DNA of 29,373 bases, from positions 1 through 29,373 of IMG/VR virus record IMGVR_UViG_3300017598_000418; one strand, 5' to 3'. Every line of letters begins with the position of its first letter. Positions within the stretch are counted from its first letter, which is position 1. The position numbers and the translations under genes were made by a program. Shown piece after piece: positions 16,513 to 24,012 of this stretch. A model generated the notes under the pieces. The model saw nothing but the letters and a program-made list of their open reading frames with translations, had not been told where the DNA came from and searched no databases. This DNA comes from a virus.

Positions 16513-16928
16513 TCCGTGTTCACCCTTAAATATTCCTTCCGCAGTAGTGTTGATGAGATACCCTCCGTGTACGGTATCTCAATTAAAATGCCATCCCATC
16601 TTCTTATAGTTTCGACCACCTCGCGCCGAGCATGTGCCTGTTTCCCGGTCTGCCAATTATCAGCATGTATCACGTACTCTGGACGAATGATTTCAAGATT
16701 GTTTTTATAGCTCAATGTTTTCTGTGGATAAACAGATTGCACCATCCGAAGACTTTCCACCACCACCTTCCTTTGCTCATATGTCATGGCTGGTGGATTT
16801 TTGTATGTTGCAATTGCCTCATCAGTGAGAAGGCCCACGATCACATCCCCGTATTTTTCCGCATGAGTGAGTAAATTAATATGACCATGATGGAGCAAAT
16901 CGGCACACATACCGGCATAAATTCTCAT
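16509..16928 (-). CDS. Cytidylyltransferase-like nucleotidyltransferase (139 aa)
   Basis: The HxGH signature is present at residues 13-16 (ADLLHHGHINLL), and the C-terminal ISSTLLR at about residues 126-132 matches the second conserved motif of the small cytidylyltransferase family (glycerol-3-phosphate, phosphoethanolamine or phosphonate activating enzymes). Such enzymes join CMP to a phospho-alcohol or phosphonate head group. The start chosen is ATG at 16928, which overlaps the LicD-like stop (ATGA); a longer in-frame start would cut into that gene. Pairing with a LicD-like transferase directly upstream implies that it makes the CDP-activated donor for that enzyme. The substrate itself is unknown. 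Confidence 0.85.
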   Translation of the reverse strand: MRIYAGMCADLLHHGHINLLTHAEKYGDVIVGLLTDEAIATYKNPPAMTYEQRKVVVESLRMVQSVYPQKTLSYKNNLEIIRPEYVIHADNWQTGKQAHARREVVETIRRWDGILIEIPYTEGISSTLLRKEYLRVNTE

Positions 16929-17449
16929 GCGGCCCTCTCTGTATAGATACCCTTTGATTTCCTCGGTGTTCTCCAATCTGGCCCATAACGAAAAGCGAGG
17001 TAATCTTTCACCGGCCCCGGCGCCCGATAGATGCCATATTTTGTTTCTATGATTTCCGGATTTAAATAGAACTTGGCTGGCACCTGCATAATGCCCATAT
17101 CATTATGATTAACTACAAAATTTTCTTTCATCCATAATATCCAAACATCAAATATCGTGCCTTGGTACATGAACGCCAGTTGATGTGGTAGCTCCCAATG
17201 AAATCCTGTTCTGATCAAGTCCATATGCCCTAAAGCTTTAAACACGTCATACTCGATGCCATCATAGCCGATCATGTCAATATCAATGTCGGAGTCTCCT
17301 GGTATGAAGTCACCATCCCGGTAGAGTCCGAGCAATGTTCCAGCGCTGATAAAAGATTTTTGTAGCAAATGCGCCTGTATCAATACACGAGGCGCAACGT
17401 CCATGTTCAACGGGTCCATTCTAAATTGTCTATGATTAATTATTCTCAT
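16925..17449 (-). CDS. LicD-like phosphotransferase (174 aa)
   Basis: The sequence ISAGTLLGLYRDGDFIPGDSDIDIDM is the nucleotidyltransferase-fold signature of the LicD/fukutin family, with the Asp pair in DSDIDID as metal ligands. The C-terminus ends DYLAFRYGPDWRTPR, also conserved in that family. LicD enzymes transfer phosphocholine or related phospho-groups from a CDP donor onto sugars. The protein is near the minimum size for the family. It is the first gene of the six-gene cassette and directly follows the tail terminator gene. It overlaps the cytidylyltransferase start by ATGA, a strong hint that the two work together. Confidence 0.84.
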   Translation of the reverse strand: MRIINHRQFRMDPLNMDVAPRVLIQAHLLQKSFISAGTLLGLYRDGDFIPGDSDIDIDMIGYDGIEYDVFKALGHMDLIRTGFHWELPHQLAFMYQGTIFDVWILWMKENFVVNHNDMGIMQVPAKFYLNPEIIETKYGIYRAPGPVKDYLAFRYGPDWRTPRKSKGIYTERAA

Positions 17450-17457
17450 TCGCCCCC

Positions 17458-17853
17458 CTAACTATCCTTGCGAGTCCATATACTATATTGAACGGTGTAT
17501 CGTTGAATTTCTTCAGTAGGATCTTCAGTCAAACTGTTCCAATCCCGTTCCATTCTTAAAAATTGGTATCCTGCAACAGTCAATGTGCAATCATCAAAGT
17601 CCGTCATGCATTTATCAGCAAGAGTTAATATATTGCTTGAAGTATTGACATCGATGATATCAATTTGAATTTCAGATACATCAAATGTGGATGTGAAATT
17701 ATAATCAGCAGCATTGGTTATAAGCTGAAAAACAGCATACGGCTTATCAATGCTTTGTGGTGCTGAATTGAGATAAAACTGATCCGAAAGCGCGTCCATG
17801 AAATTATCTTCAGCCACCGCTTGATCATATATCGCTTTTAATACGTCTTTCAT
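17458..17853 (-). CDS. Tail terminator / DUF3168-like tail completion protein (131 aa)
   Basis: The protein has the DUF3168 outline: an N-terminal helix (VLKAIYDQAVAEDNFMDALSDQFYLNSAP), then KPYAVFQLI and a beta strand VSEIQIDIIDVNTSSN, ending in TVQYSIWTRK. Members form the ring that stops tail growth and docks the tail to the head (lambda gpU-like role). The gene follows the gp10-like gene with an ATGA overlap, the standard order. Downstream lies the modification cassette rather than the usual tail tube gene. Confidence 0.82.
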   Translation of the reverse strand: MKDVLKAIYDQAVAEDNFMDALSDQFYLNSAPQSIDKPYAVFQLITNAADYNFTSTFDVSEIQIDIIDVNTSSNILTLADKCMTDFDDCTLTVAGYQFLRMERDWNSLTEDPTEEIQRYTVQYSIWTRKDS

Positions 17854-18317
17854 CTCAACGCTCGCCTGATTGCTTCTTTCATTCTTGGTCTAAGCCACTT
17901 TCGAGTTTTTGCTGCTGCCGATCTCATATAGGGAACTGCGGGAACTCTTGTCCCAGCATCTTTAAAATATCGCCCAAGTTCAACATGCCCCGCATAATCA
18001 ATGTTTTCATTGCCTGCCCATACAACCCACTTGATCATGACTTTTTTCTGATACGAAACAGATGCGCTATATCCAAACTTTGATGGAGCTGCGGTTATTG
18101 ATCGCATCAATGCTCCTGTATCATACGCCTGTTGCTTCACTATCATCCGAGCATTGCCCATGAGTTTATAAGCACCCCGTTTATTCTCCCTGGCAATCGC
18201 TTTTTCAATTTTTTCAACTACTGGACCTGAGTTCCAATCAACAACTGCGCCACCAGCGAGTTTATCAATTTTGCGCTTAAAAAGCCATTGTTCAAACCCA
18301 AGACCTACTAATGCCAT
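17850..18317 (-). CDS. HK97 gp10-like neck / tail completion protein (155 aa)
   Basis: The segments VKQQAYDTGALMRSI and VELGRYFKDAGTRVPAVPYMRSAAAK are the two conserved blocks of the HK97 gp10 family (DTGxLRxS and the PxxPFLRPA-type end). The protein is highly basic at its C-terminus (KTRKWLRPRMKEAIRRALR). It probably joins the head-tail interface. The start overlaps the head-closure stop by one base (TAATG). Confidence 0.85.
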   Translation of the reverse strand: MALVGLGFEQWLFKRKIDKLAGGAVVDWNSGPVVEKIEKAIARENKRGAYKLMGNARMIVKQQAYDTGALMRSITAAPSKFGYSASVSYQKKVMIKWVVWAGNENIDYAGHVELGRYFKDAGTRVPAVPYMRSAAAKTRKWLRPRMKEAIRRALR

Positions 18318-18634
18318 TAAATCTCCTCACTCGCCATGATCTCTTGATAAATGTCTCGCTCATCTACATTAATAATTGCCAGAATATTAAAGTATCGAAA
18401 ACCAAATTTTATCCTCATTTTTGGATGCACATCTTTGTTGTACCGAATCCGAATCTTGTGGGTATTTTCATTATCAAGCTTCATGCCCTCCATACGCTCA
18501 ACACCCCGTAACGGCCAAATGGCAGCGGATGTAATTACCTGGTCCGTCCATGTTTCAGCGCTGTGCCCCCAGGTATCATTGGCAACTGTGAGTTGCTGAA
18601 AAATTATTTTGTGCCTTAATGTCCCTGCTCTCAT
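18317..18634 (-). CDS. Head closure / head-tail adaptor protein (SPP1 gp16-like, 105 aa)
   Basis: The N-terminus RAGTLRHKIIFQQLTVANDTWGHSAETW and the later THKIRIRYNKDVHPKMRIKF with YFNILAIINVDER are typical of the phage head-tail adaptor family (SPP1 gp16, HK97 gp7-type). This small beta-barrel seals the portal after DNA packaging. Its start overlaps the connector stop by ATGA, and size is normal for the family. Confidence 0.88.
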   Translation of the reverse strand: MRAGTLRHKIIFQQLTVANDTWGHSAETWTDQVITSAAIWPLRGVERMEGMKLDNENTHKIRIRYNKDVHPKMRIKFGFRYFNILAIINVDERDIYQEIMASEEI

Positions 18635-19215
18635 AGTTGATTCAGCCTGTATGGGGCAATTAGATTAGCAACTGTATCCATTTTTGAAAAAGTAATTCCA
18701 ACAATCGAATCTTCTCTATTCTCAAATCGTTCAGCACACAATACCTTAATCGCTTGACGAAGTGGTTCAGGCACACTATTCCTTGCGGCCCCATATCCAC
18801 AAGTCATATCGATTTCGATTGGATTAGATGGATACAGTGTCTCATTCGGCCATGTATACCCATAGGCCAGGGTAACCCTGCCCCTCTGATAATCCGTACC
18901 TACAATATATTCATCGCTATCCCATGTGGTCTGATCGCCATCAGTGTCTTTGTGCTTTATGGTGGTAACAGAAGATAGGCTGCCAAACGGTAACTCAATA
19001 TAATCGATGGATGGCCACCCTGGTATAAACACATACCACGATTGGGTAATAAGCTTGCGCCATGTTAGTTCCTCGATCTCTTTGCGAACCGATGAAATAA
19101 GCCCTGTCAGGTAATCGTCATGGTCAACTATTTCAAGATCAAGTCGCATATGATTCTTTACCTCATCCAAGGTAACAGGCTCTAATACCGGAGCAGTCTT
19201 TAATGTAGTTTCCAT
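18631..19215 (-). CDS. Head-tail connector protein, gp6-like (194 aa)
   Basis: The N-terminal APVLEPVTLDEVKNHMRLD followed by DHDDYLTGLISSVRKEIEELTWRKLI is the characteristic helix region of the gp6-like connector family (HK97 gp6), which forms a dodecameric ring beneath the portal. The C-terminus is helical (PLRQAIKVLCAERFENRED). The ATG at 19215 has a GGAT-type leader, and a 107-base non-coding gap lies upstream. It begins the connector module. Confidence 0.87.
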   Translation of the reverse strand: METTLKTAPVLEPVTLDEVKNHMRLDLEIVDHDDYLTGLISSVRKEIEELTWRKLITQSWYVFIPGWPSIDYIELPFGSLSSVTTIKHKDTDGDQTTWDSDEYIVGTDYQRGRVTLAYGYTWPNETLYPSNPIEIDMTCGYGAARNSVPEPLRQAIKVLCAERFENREDSIVGITFSKMDTVANLIAPYRLNQL

Positions 19216-19239
19216 CTACAATCCTTATGAATAAATGGG

Positions 19240-19268
19240 AAGGCGGCGAAGGGGGCGCAAACCGCCTT
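19240..19268 (-). other. Hairpin in the 107-base gap before the connector gene
   Basis: In the non-coding gap 19216-19322 the minus strand can form a seven-pair stem AAGGCGG/CCGCCTT with a 15-base GC-rich loop. No T-run follows, so it is not a convincing terminator. It could be an RNA processing or attenuation site that separates expression of the accessory block from the connector genes. Nothing else is seen in this gap. Confidence 0.35.
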
Positions 19269-19322
19269 ATCAGACAAAGATCGGGGGTTACCTACTAATG
19301 CCTAAGTCCTATCCCAAGCTGA

Positions 19323-19484
19323 TTATTGTTTTCCACTTCCCTTCGGAAACCAATTTAGAACATACGGCGTTGCTATTTTGTCTTGAACATACCGCAACGC
19401 TAATTTGACAGAAGATATAGCGATAACATCACCTTTTTTATAGCCTTCAAAGTCCTGCAAAAGCTGTAGGTGTATGTGCTCCAT
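19323..19484 (-). CDS. Small hypothetical protein (53 aa)
   Basis: The start chosen is ATG at 19484 because AAAGGGGG lies at a good distance upstream; a longer in-frame start would overlap the previous gene. The sequence MEHIHLQLLQDFEGYKKGDVIAI resembles the short phage proteins with a 'F-x-x-Y-K-x-G-D-x-I' core found near head genes, where the motif suggests a small beta-barrel. Function is unknown. It ends the accessory block between capsid and connector genes. Confidence 0.6.
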   Translation of the reverse strand: MEHIHLQLLQDFEGYKKGDVIAISSVKLALRYVQDKIATPYVLNWFPKGSGKQ

Positions 19485-19498
19485 CGTAATAACCCCCT

Positions 19499-19846
19499 TT
19501 ACTCGATAACTCCCTGAGCGAATACACAAATTACGCCAGCACCATCAGCATCGACCGATAACAAGGTGTTAGTTGTTAATTCCATCGGAGGATTAAAATC
19601 CCACTTTCTTGTTTCCAGCGCTCCAAATTCAAGCGGCCCGATCAGCGCTGTGTCAACAGCGCTGCCGGTCTCACCTTCGCCAATGGTTATGGCAATAGCA
19701 CTGGTCGAGTTGACAGTTAAATGCCGAATCTTTATTTTCTTACCAGTTACCGCTGCCTTCAAGACCTCACAGCCCGAAGCATCTGCCGATGTTGCATTGA
19801 TTATAAAACCGACTTTCGTGCCCGGTGTCGTTATTGCTATTGCCAT
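19499..19846 (-). CDS. Small beta-rich protein, possible capsid decoration or head fibre part (115 aa)
   Basis: The sequence is Ala/Thr/Ile/Val-rich with alternating strands (KKIKIRHLTVNSTSAIAITIGEG, TRKWDFNPPMELTTNTLLSVDA, VICVFAQGVIE). This is a jelly-roll or Ig-like pattern, with no signal peptide. It follows the second lectin-like gene by only 12 bases and has an AAGGAG-type leader. Position in the head block suggests a virion surface protein. No specific family is recognised. Confidence 0.66.
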   Translation of the reverse strand: MAIAITTPGTKVGFIINATSADASGCEVLKAAVTGKKIKIRHLTVNSTSAIAITIGEGETGSAVDTALIGPLEFGALETRKWDFNPPMELTTNTLLSVDADGAGVICVFAQGVIE

Positions 19847-19858
19847 TTGTTAAACTCC

Positions 19859-20602
19859 TTATGAACTTCTATTACTAAGAATCTTGACATAGTCAATATT
19901 CATGTCGCCAAGACCAGTTCCGGTTGCTTTATCAAGTGAAAAATAAGGTTGCATTTGCTGCTCACCAGCAGTCAAGTTTGACATATCAAACGTTGTGCTC
20001 GCCGCTACCCTGACACCATCGATGAAGAACTTGACATCCGCAATGGTTGTAAAGTCAATTCTGAAAATATTATAAGTCCCGGCAACAACGGTCACTCCGG
20101 TTGTAGCTGCGGTGTCATTCGTTGTGTCGTCTGACTCGACACTCGTAGCCATCGATGCGGCCCAACTAAACCATGCTGCATTTGCAACACTGTCCTTTGC
20201 CAAATTATGAGGCCCCGCCATACCAGCCACCGCTCGGACTCCGGACCCAGGAGCAACTGCCATGTTAATTCTGGCTTCGAAAATAAGACCATTACCGACA
20301 TCAAAATTCATGTTGTCGTTATGATCCAGCACCACATCCTCGGCTTCACTGTCAGCCGCCAGGTGCAGCAAAAACTGCCCGTTGCTCGAATCCGCAACGA
20401 TTTCAACAGTAGGATTAGTAGAGGTTCCAACCTCAAGGATACCCCAAATCATCGTATCATCAAATACACTCCCACCAGCCGCCCCCAAGAAATCATCATA
20501 AAACTGTAAGGGATACGTGCTCTGAAGGGTCTCAAAAGTTGAACCATCATACCAAACCTGATGGCCCGTGTTTTGCCAATTCCAATCACATTTTATCGTC
20601 AT
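19859..20602 (-). CDS. Lectin-like (concanavalin A-like fold) protein, duplicate copy 2 (247 aa)
   Basis: The protein is a close paralogue of the neighbouring gene at 20660-21397: both share NWQNTGHQVWYD, FYDDFLGAAGGSVFD, IVADSSNGQFLLHLAA, DVGNG-IFEARINMAV, AGTYNI-RIDFTT and the C-terminus LGDMNIDYVKI-SNRSS. The pattern of an early FYDDF strand, an IFEARI strand and late YNIFRIDFTT, VKFFIDGVRV strands matches concanavalin A-like/LamG sugar-binding domains. It is soluble, with no signal peptide, and is preceded by AAAGGAA. Likely a head fibre or decoration protein that binds carbohydrate; this role is inferred from fold pattern and place. Confidence 0.75.
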   Translation of the reverse strand: MTIKCDWNWQNTGHQVWYDGSTFETLQSTYPLQFYDDFLGAAGGSVFDDTMIWGILEVGTSTNPTVEIVADSSNGQFLLHLAADSEAEDVVLDHNDNMNFDVGNGLIFEARINMAVAPGSGVRAVAGMAGPHNLAKDSVANAAWFSWAASMATSVESDDTTNDTAATTGVTVVAGTYNIFRIDFTTIADVKFFIDGVRVAASTTFDMSNLTAGEQQMQPYFSLDKATGTGLGDMNIDYVKILSNRSS

Positions 20603-20627
20603 TTGTTAATTCCTTTCAGCCATTGCT

Positions 20628-20652
20628 GACCACTGCATGAAGCAGCAAAAGG
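20628..20652 (-). repeat. Intergenic duplicate copy 2 (25 bp) with small hairpin
   Basis: This 25-base stretch before the copy 2 gene matches 23 of 25 bases with 21423-21447 before copy 1. On the minus strand it contains CTGC and GCAG arms that can pair (CTGCTTCATGCAG). It shows that the leader was duplicated together with the gene. Confidence 0.8.
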
Positions 20653-20659
20653 GTTATTG

Positions 20660-21397
20660 TTATGAACTTCTATTGCTCCAAATTTTTACATAATCAATGT
20701 TCATATCGCCGAGGCCGGTTCCGGATGCCTTGTCTAAAGAAAAATAAGGCTGCATTTGTTGCTCTGCCGCAGTTAAGTTCGACATATCAAACGTGGTCGA
20801 AGTACAAACCCGGACACCATCAACATAAAATTTCACATCGGCAAGAGTTGTGAAGTCAATCCTATAGATATTATAGGTTCCCGCAACTGCCGTTAATCCG
20901 GTTGATGTATCATCATTGTCATTTGTGGTGTCATCAGACTCGCACAAAGTCGCCAAGCTCGCTTGCCATCTAAACCAGGCATGAGCAGCAACAGTATCTT
21001 TATCTAAATTGTGATCATTTGCCAACCCCGCAACAGCAGCCACACCGGTTCCCGGCGATACTGCCATATTAATACGAGCCTCAAATATCACCCCATTGCC
21101 AACGTCGAAGGTTCTGTTATTGCTATGATATAGCACAGCATCTTCAGCCTGTGACGTTGCTGCCAAGTGGAGCAAAAACTGACCATTACTCGAATCCGCT
21201 ACGATCGCTTCAGTAGCATCGTTGACATCGACAACATTCCAAATTTGTGTTCCATCAAATACAGATCCACCCGCCGCACCAAGAAAATCGTCATAAAAAT
21301 ATAACGGATAGCTGGTCTTCAGAGTCTCGAAAGTCGATTTATCATACCATACCTGGTGGCCTGTATTCTGCCAATTCCATTTACATCCTATAGCCAT
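20660..21397 (-). CDS. Lectin-like (concanavalin A-like fold) protein, duplicate copy 1 (245 aa)
   Basis: It is the upstream member of a tandem pair with 19859-20602; most positions are identical over the full length, with differences clustered at residues about 49-66, 88-95 and 125-165. Those clusters probably mark surface loops, including the region after VAGLANDHNLDKD. Concanavalin A-like strand pattern as in its twin (FYDDFLG, VIFEARINMAV, VKFYVDGVRV). It has a good AAAGGAAA leader. Because it sits between a glycosyltransferase and its own copy in the head block, a capsid-bound adhesin or glycan-bearing fibre is possible. No enzyme active site is evident. Confidence 0.75.
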   Translation of the reverse strand: MAIGCKWNWQNTGHQVWYDKSTFETLKTSYPLYFYDDFLGAAGGSVFDGTQIWNVVDVNDATEAIVADSSNGQFLLHLAATSQAEDAVLYHSNNRTFDVGNGVIFEARINMAVSPGTGVAAVAGLANDHNLDKDTVAAHAWFRWQASLATLCESDDTTNDNDDTSTGLTAVAGTYNIYRIDFTTLADVKFYVDGVRVCTSTTFDMSNLTAAEQQMQPYFSLDKASGTGLGDMNIDYVKIWSNRSS

Positions 21398-21422
21398 GTC
21401 TATTTCCTTTCAGTCAATATAT

Positions 21423-21447
21423 GACCACTGCTCGAAGCAGCAAAAGG
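21423..21447 (-). repeat. Intergenic duplicate copy 1 (25 bp) with small hairpin
   Basis: Near-identical partner of 20628-20652. On the minus strand the arms CTGCT and AGCAG surround a TCG loop, giving a five-pair hairpin just before the ribosome binding site of copy 1. It may affect mRNA stability or simply be the scar of the gene duplication. Confidence 0.8.
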
Positions 21448-21448
21448 T

Positions 21449-22108
21449 TCAAATGTTTATCCCGCTGTTACCGGCCAAGACAGCCTTGTAAGCAAAATAG
21501 CTTTCTTCAGTAACAACCATGCGGGTCAGATGCCCAATCTTAATTGAGCAATCCACGAAAACTCGAAAGCCAGCCTCCCGAGCCTTTATATAAAATCCAA
21601 TATCCTCGCCCACGGGGTTATCAAAATCATACAGATTAAAATCAAACCAAGGAGCAGGTATTTTTTCAAAAACTTCCATGCTGAGCAAAACCGAACCGAA
21701 CCCCGTTGCATCAACTTCGACCAATTGCCCACCGTCTATCGACCACTCTGCATCAGGCACAGTATTAAAATTATCAAGTGTCCCTCGTAGCAAAATGGGA
21801 TCATACGGAGGTGTCCGGCGATGCACTTTTGCAGCAACAATTTTTTCATCATGTTCTAATAACCGCATCAAAACATCTTGGGGATATACCTGGTCAGTAT
21901 CCGTCATCCAAATATGAGTACAGCCCGTTAATATCGCTTTCTGCACAAGATCATTTCTGATCGCATCAATCGGACCACCACCTGTCGGCAATAATTGTAC
22001 ATGCCGGGGCTTGGTGATAATATTAAACGAATTCACATATTCTGACGGATACGTGTCTTGGACATTCGGAATTCCTATCCCTAATTTAATACCGCTTAAA
22101 TCTCTCAT
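21449..22108 (-). CDS. Glycosyltransferase, GT-A-like, in the head gene block (219 aa)
   Basis: The layout matches the tail-side paralogue at 13657-14280: LGIGIPNVQDTYPSEYVNSF, GPIDAIRNDLV, HIWMTDTDQVYPQDVLMRLLEHDE (DxD-type metal site) and NPVGEDIGFYIKAREAGFRVFVD. These point to a soluble GT-A nucleotide-sugar transferase. Its neighbours are a capsid-adjacent protein upstream and the two lectin-like proteins downstream, so head proteins are the likeliest acceptors if it modifies the virion. Host surface glycan remodelling is the alternative. Confidence 0.83.
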   Translation of the reverse strand: MRDLSGIKLGIGIPNVQDTYPSEYVNSFNIITKPRHVQLLPTGGGPIDAIRNDLVQKAILTGCTHIWMTDTDQVYPQDVLMRLLEHDEKIVAAKVHRRTPPYDPILLRGTLDNFNTVPDAEWSIDGGQLVEVDATGFGSVLLSMEVFEKIPAPWFDFNLYDFDNPVGEDIGFYIKAREAGFRVFVDCSIKIGHLTRMVVTEESYFAYKAVLAGNSGINI

Positions 22109-22139
22109 AATAATAGCCCCCTTCAGCTAAAATTAATGT

Positions 22140-22637
22140 TTAAGCTACCTGAGTTCCGGCATCATCTTCTTTATAGCGAAGACCGGTCAGAAAGCCACAA
22201 AGTGCGCCATCAACAGCCTGGTTCGTCACCTCGTCAATTACAAGTTGCAGAAACTCGTAACCCTGCTCAGCGACCTTGGCAGCATCGACTTCGAACACAT
22301 AAACGACATCGGCAGCGGTGGAGGTCAAATAATCTTTAGACTCACCGGTTGCGATAATCGTGTTCGGAGCAGCCACCTGCATATAACGGAAGGAAACCGC
22401 CACAGTCGTAGTGGGACTGGTATCATCACAGGCGCACATATATACGCTTGAGTTGCCACCAGAAGCATTTGCCATAGTGGTAAGGATGAAGACAGCGCCA
22501 TCAGCGTTTGCCAGTGAAACAACATCCGTTTTCACGCAAGCACCCGCAGCACCATCATAGAAGTCCTCGCCAGCAGCAACAGAAGCTGTCGGGGCAACGT
22601 GGACCATGTGGTTGTTTTCAAGAAAGTTCGTTTTCAT
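22140..22637 (-). CDS. Capsid-adjacent structural-type protein, possible decoration protein (165 aa)
   Basis: No named family is recognised. The protein lies directly after the major capsid gene with an AAAGAGGT leader, the usual place for a capsid decoration or stabilising protein. The sequence is Ala/Val/Thr-rich and beta-like (VVSLANADGAVFILTTMANASG, TTTVAVSFRYMQVAAPN, VVYVFEVDAAKVAEQGYEFLQLVID), with four cysteines, including a CAC pair near the middle. No signal peptide. Structural role is inferred from position and composition. Confidence 0.7.
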   Translation of the reverse strand: MKTNFLENNHMVHVAPTASVAAGEDFYDGAAGACVKTDVVSLANADGAVFILTTMANASGGNSSVYMCACDDTSPTTTVAVSFRYMQVAAPNTIIATGESKDYLTSTAADVVYVFEVDAAKVAEQGYEFLQLVIDEVTNQAVDGALCGFLTGLRYKEDDAGTQVA

Positions 22638-22677
22638 TTTTATACCTCTTTAATGGTTATCGGTTATTGGTTGCCAG

Positions 22678-24012
22678 TTAATCCCTTGAGTTCAGCTTCA
22701 CGAAATGGGACAGGTCGTTGTTTCCCTTATAAGGAGTGATGGCCGTTCTCATCAGCGGTTGCCCGTCAATTCTGAGCACAAAACGGAATACCGATTCATC
22801 GTATATGAACCTCACATGGATGCTCATATCGCTCTGAATCCCGCCCTTCTGCGAATAGATATAGCCACGCCCGAAGGATGCCAGATAAATATCACCGGTA
22901 GTTCCAACAGTCTGACAATGTTCAATCGGCATAACTGGCCGACCCATCAGAGTAGAATACGGACTGTTACTTGCGCCACCAGCCGGGAGGTACACGGGTG
23001 CCCCTCCAGTGCCCACGGCCAAACTCATAAGTCCTAATTGCGGCTCACAGTCCTGGTTTATGAGCCACCGAGCATCGCCACGAGCATTGGCAACCAGCCG
23101 AGCATACATTTTCAGGATATTCTCGTAAACGATGGTATCCGCTGCCTGGCCTGTTTCCTTTGATACGGAAACGACACAACCTGCGTTTAAAATTCCGAGT
23201 GGCTGGCCGGCGCCAGTACCATTGATAATGGCATCATCGATCAGGAATCCAAACTCATCTGCGAACGCCTCCCGGATATAGGACTCAAGCGCACGAGCAT
23301 CTTGCATCAGCTCGTCGGTTGCGTAACAGAGGCCGATCAACTTATGCAAATTCAATTCAATCTGACGAAACTTGGGCTTGCTGGCCGTTTTTTCAGTGGC
23401 TTCATCAGCCCAATAGCCACGAACACCTCCCCAACGACTTCCAGCAACTCGGCTTGTTTCATCAATGCCGGGGATCTTCATGTTGACGCCGACGCTGATT
23501 GGCATCTGGCGACAAAGCTGAGCCAACAGACCGGTTTCATAAATCTTTTCAATCATGGCAGCCGCAAAGTTATCCTGAATAAGAAATCCACCATCCGAGG
23601 ACACACCTTCGCCGAGGCCGGTTGCCCGGTTTTCAGGTTGCAGCAAGCGGGGATCGGTTCTGCCACCGGGAGTGGCTGCTCGCATAACACTGGCAAGCTG
23701 TTCACCCAAAGAGCCAAACTGATCCTGCGGACGCGCACCGGTTTTGGTTCTGGAAGTACCACCGGCGGGTTCATTCTCCGGTTTAGTCTCAGGGGTAGAC
23801 GTAGACTTTTTCAGGTTATAGAGCTTGGCCTGGGTACGTTCCTCGGTCTTGATCAGTTTTTCCAGTTCCTCGATCTGGTCCAGCAGGGCGTCCATCTTAT
23901 CGGCCTCGTCCATGGTCATGTCTCTGTTTTCATTAACCGCCAGATCCCTCAAGTTGTTGATGTTTTCCACCAGGATTTTAATTTCTTCCTGGTATTGGGT
24001 AACTGTTTTCAT
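22678..24012 (-). CDS. HK97-type major capsid protein with N-terminal delta (scaffold) domain (444 aa)
   Basis: Residues 1-70 form a charged coiled coil (YQEEIKILVENINNLRDLA, MDALLDQIEELEKLIKTEE), the delta domain that acts as built-in scaffold in HK97. A Pro/Thr/Gly-rich linker follows at residues about 70-115. The capsid fold begins near SSDGGFLIQDNFAAAMIEKI and includes the conserved FGFLIDDAIINGTGAGQPLGIL block, ending FRFVLRIDGQPLMRTAITP. The protease encoded upstream would remove the N-terminal part in the linker or near ENRATGLGEG. The start overlaps the protease stop by ATGA. Confidence 0.93.
   Translation of the reverse strand: MKTVTQYQEEIKILVENINNLRDLAVNENRDMTMDEADKMDALLDQIEELEKLIKTEERTQAKLYNLKKSTSTPETKPENEPAGGTSRTKTGARPQDQFGSLGEQLASVMRAATPGGRTDPRLLQPENRATGLGEGVSSDGGFLIQDNFAAAMIEKIYETGLLAQLCRQMPISVGVNMKIPGIDETSRVAGSRWGGVRGYWADEATEKTASKPKFRQIELNLHKLIGLCYATDELMQDARALESYIREAFADEFGFLIDDAIINGTGAGQPLGILNAGCVVSVSKETGQAADTIVYENILKMYARLVANARGDARWLINQDCEPQLGLMSLAVGTGGAPVYLPAGGASNSPYSTLMGRPVMPIEHCQTVGTTGDIYLASFGRGYIYSQKGGIQSDMSIHVRFIYDESVFRFVLRIDGQPLMRTAITPYKGNNDLSHFVKLNSRD

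Noticed and set aside
19240-19268. Rho-independent terminator before the connector gene
   Set aside because: The stem has no following T-run, and the genes downstream are essential late genes expected on the same transcript. Listed only as a hairpin.
19859-21397. The lectin-like gene pair as an assembly artefact
   Set aside because: The copies differ at many positions and in length, so they are true diverged paralogues.
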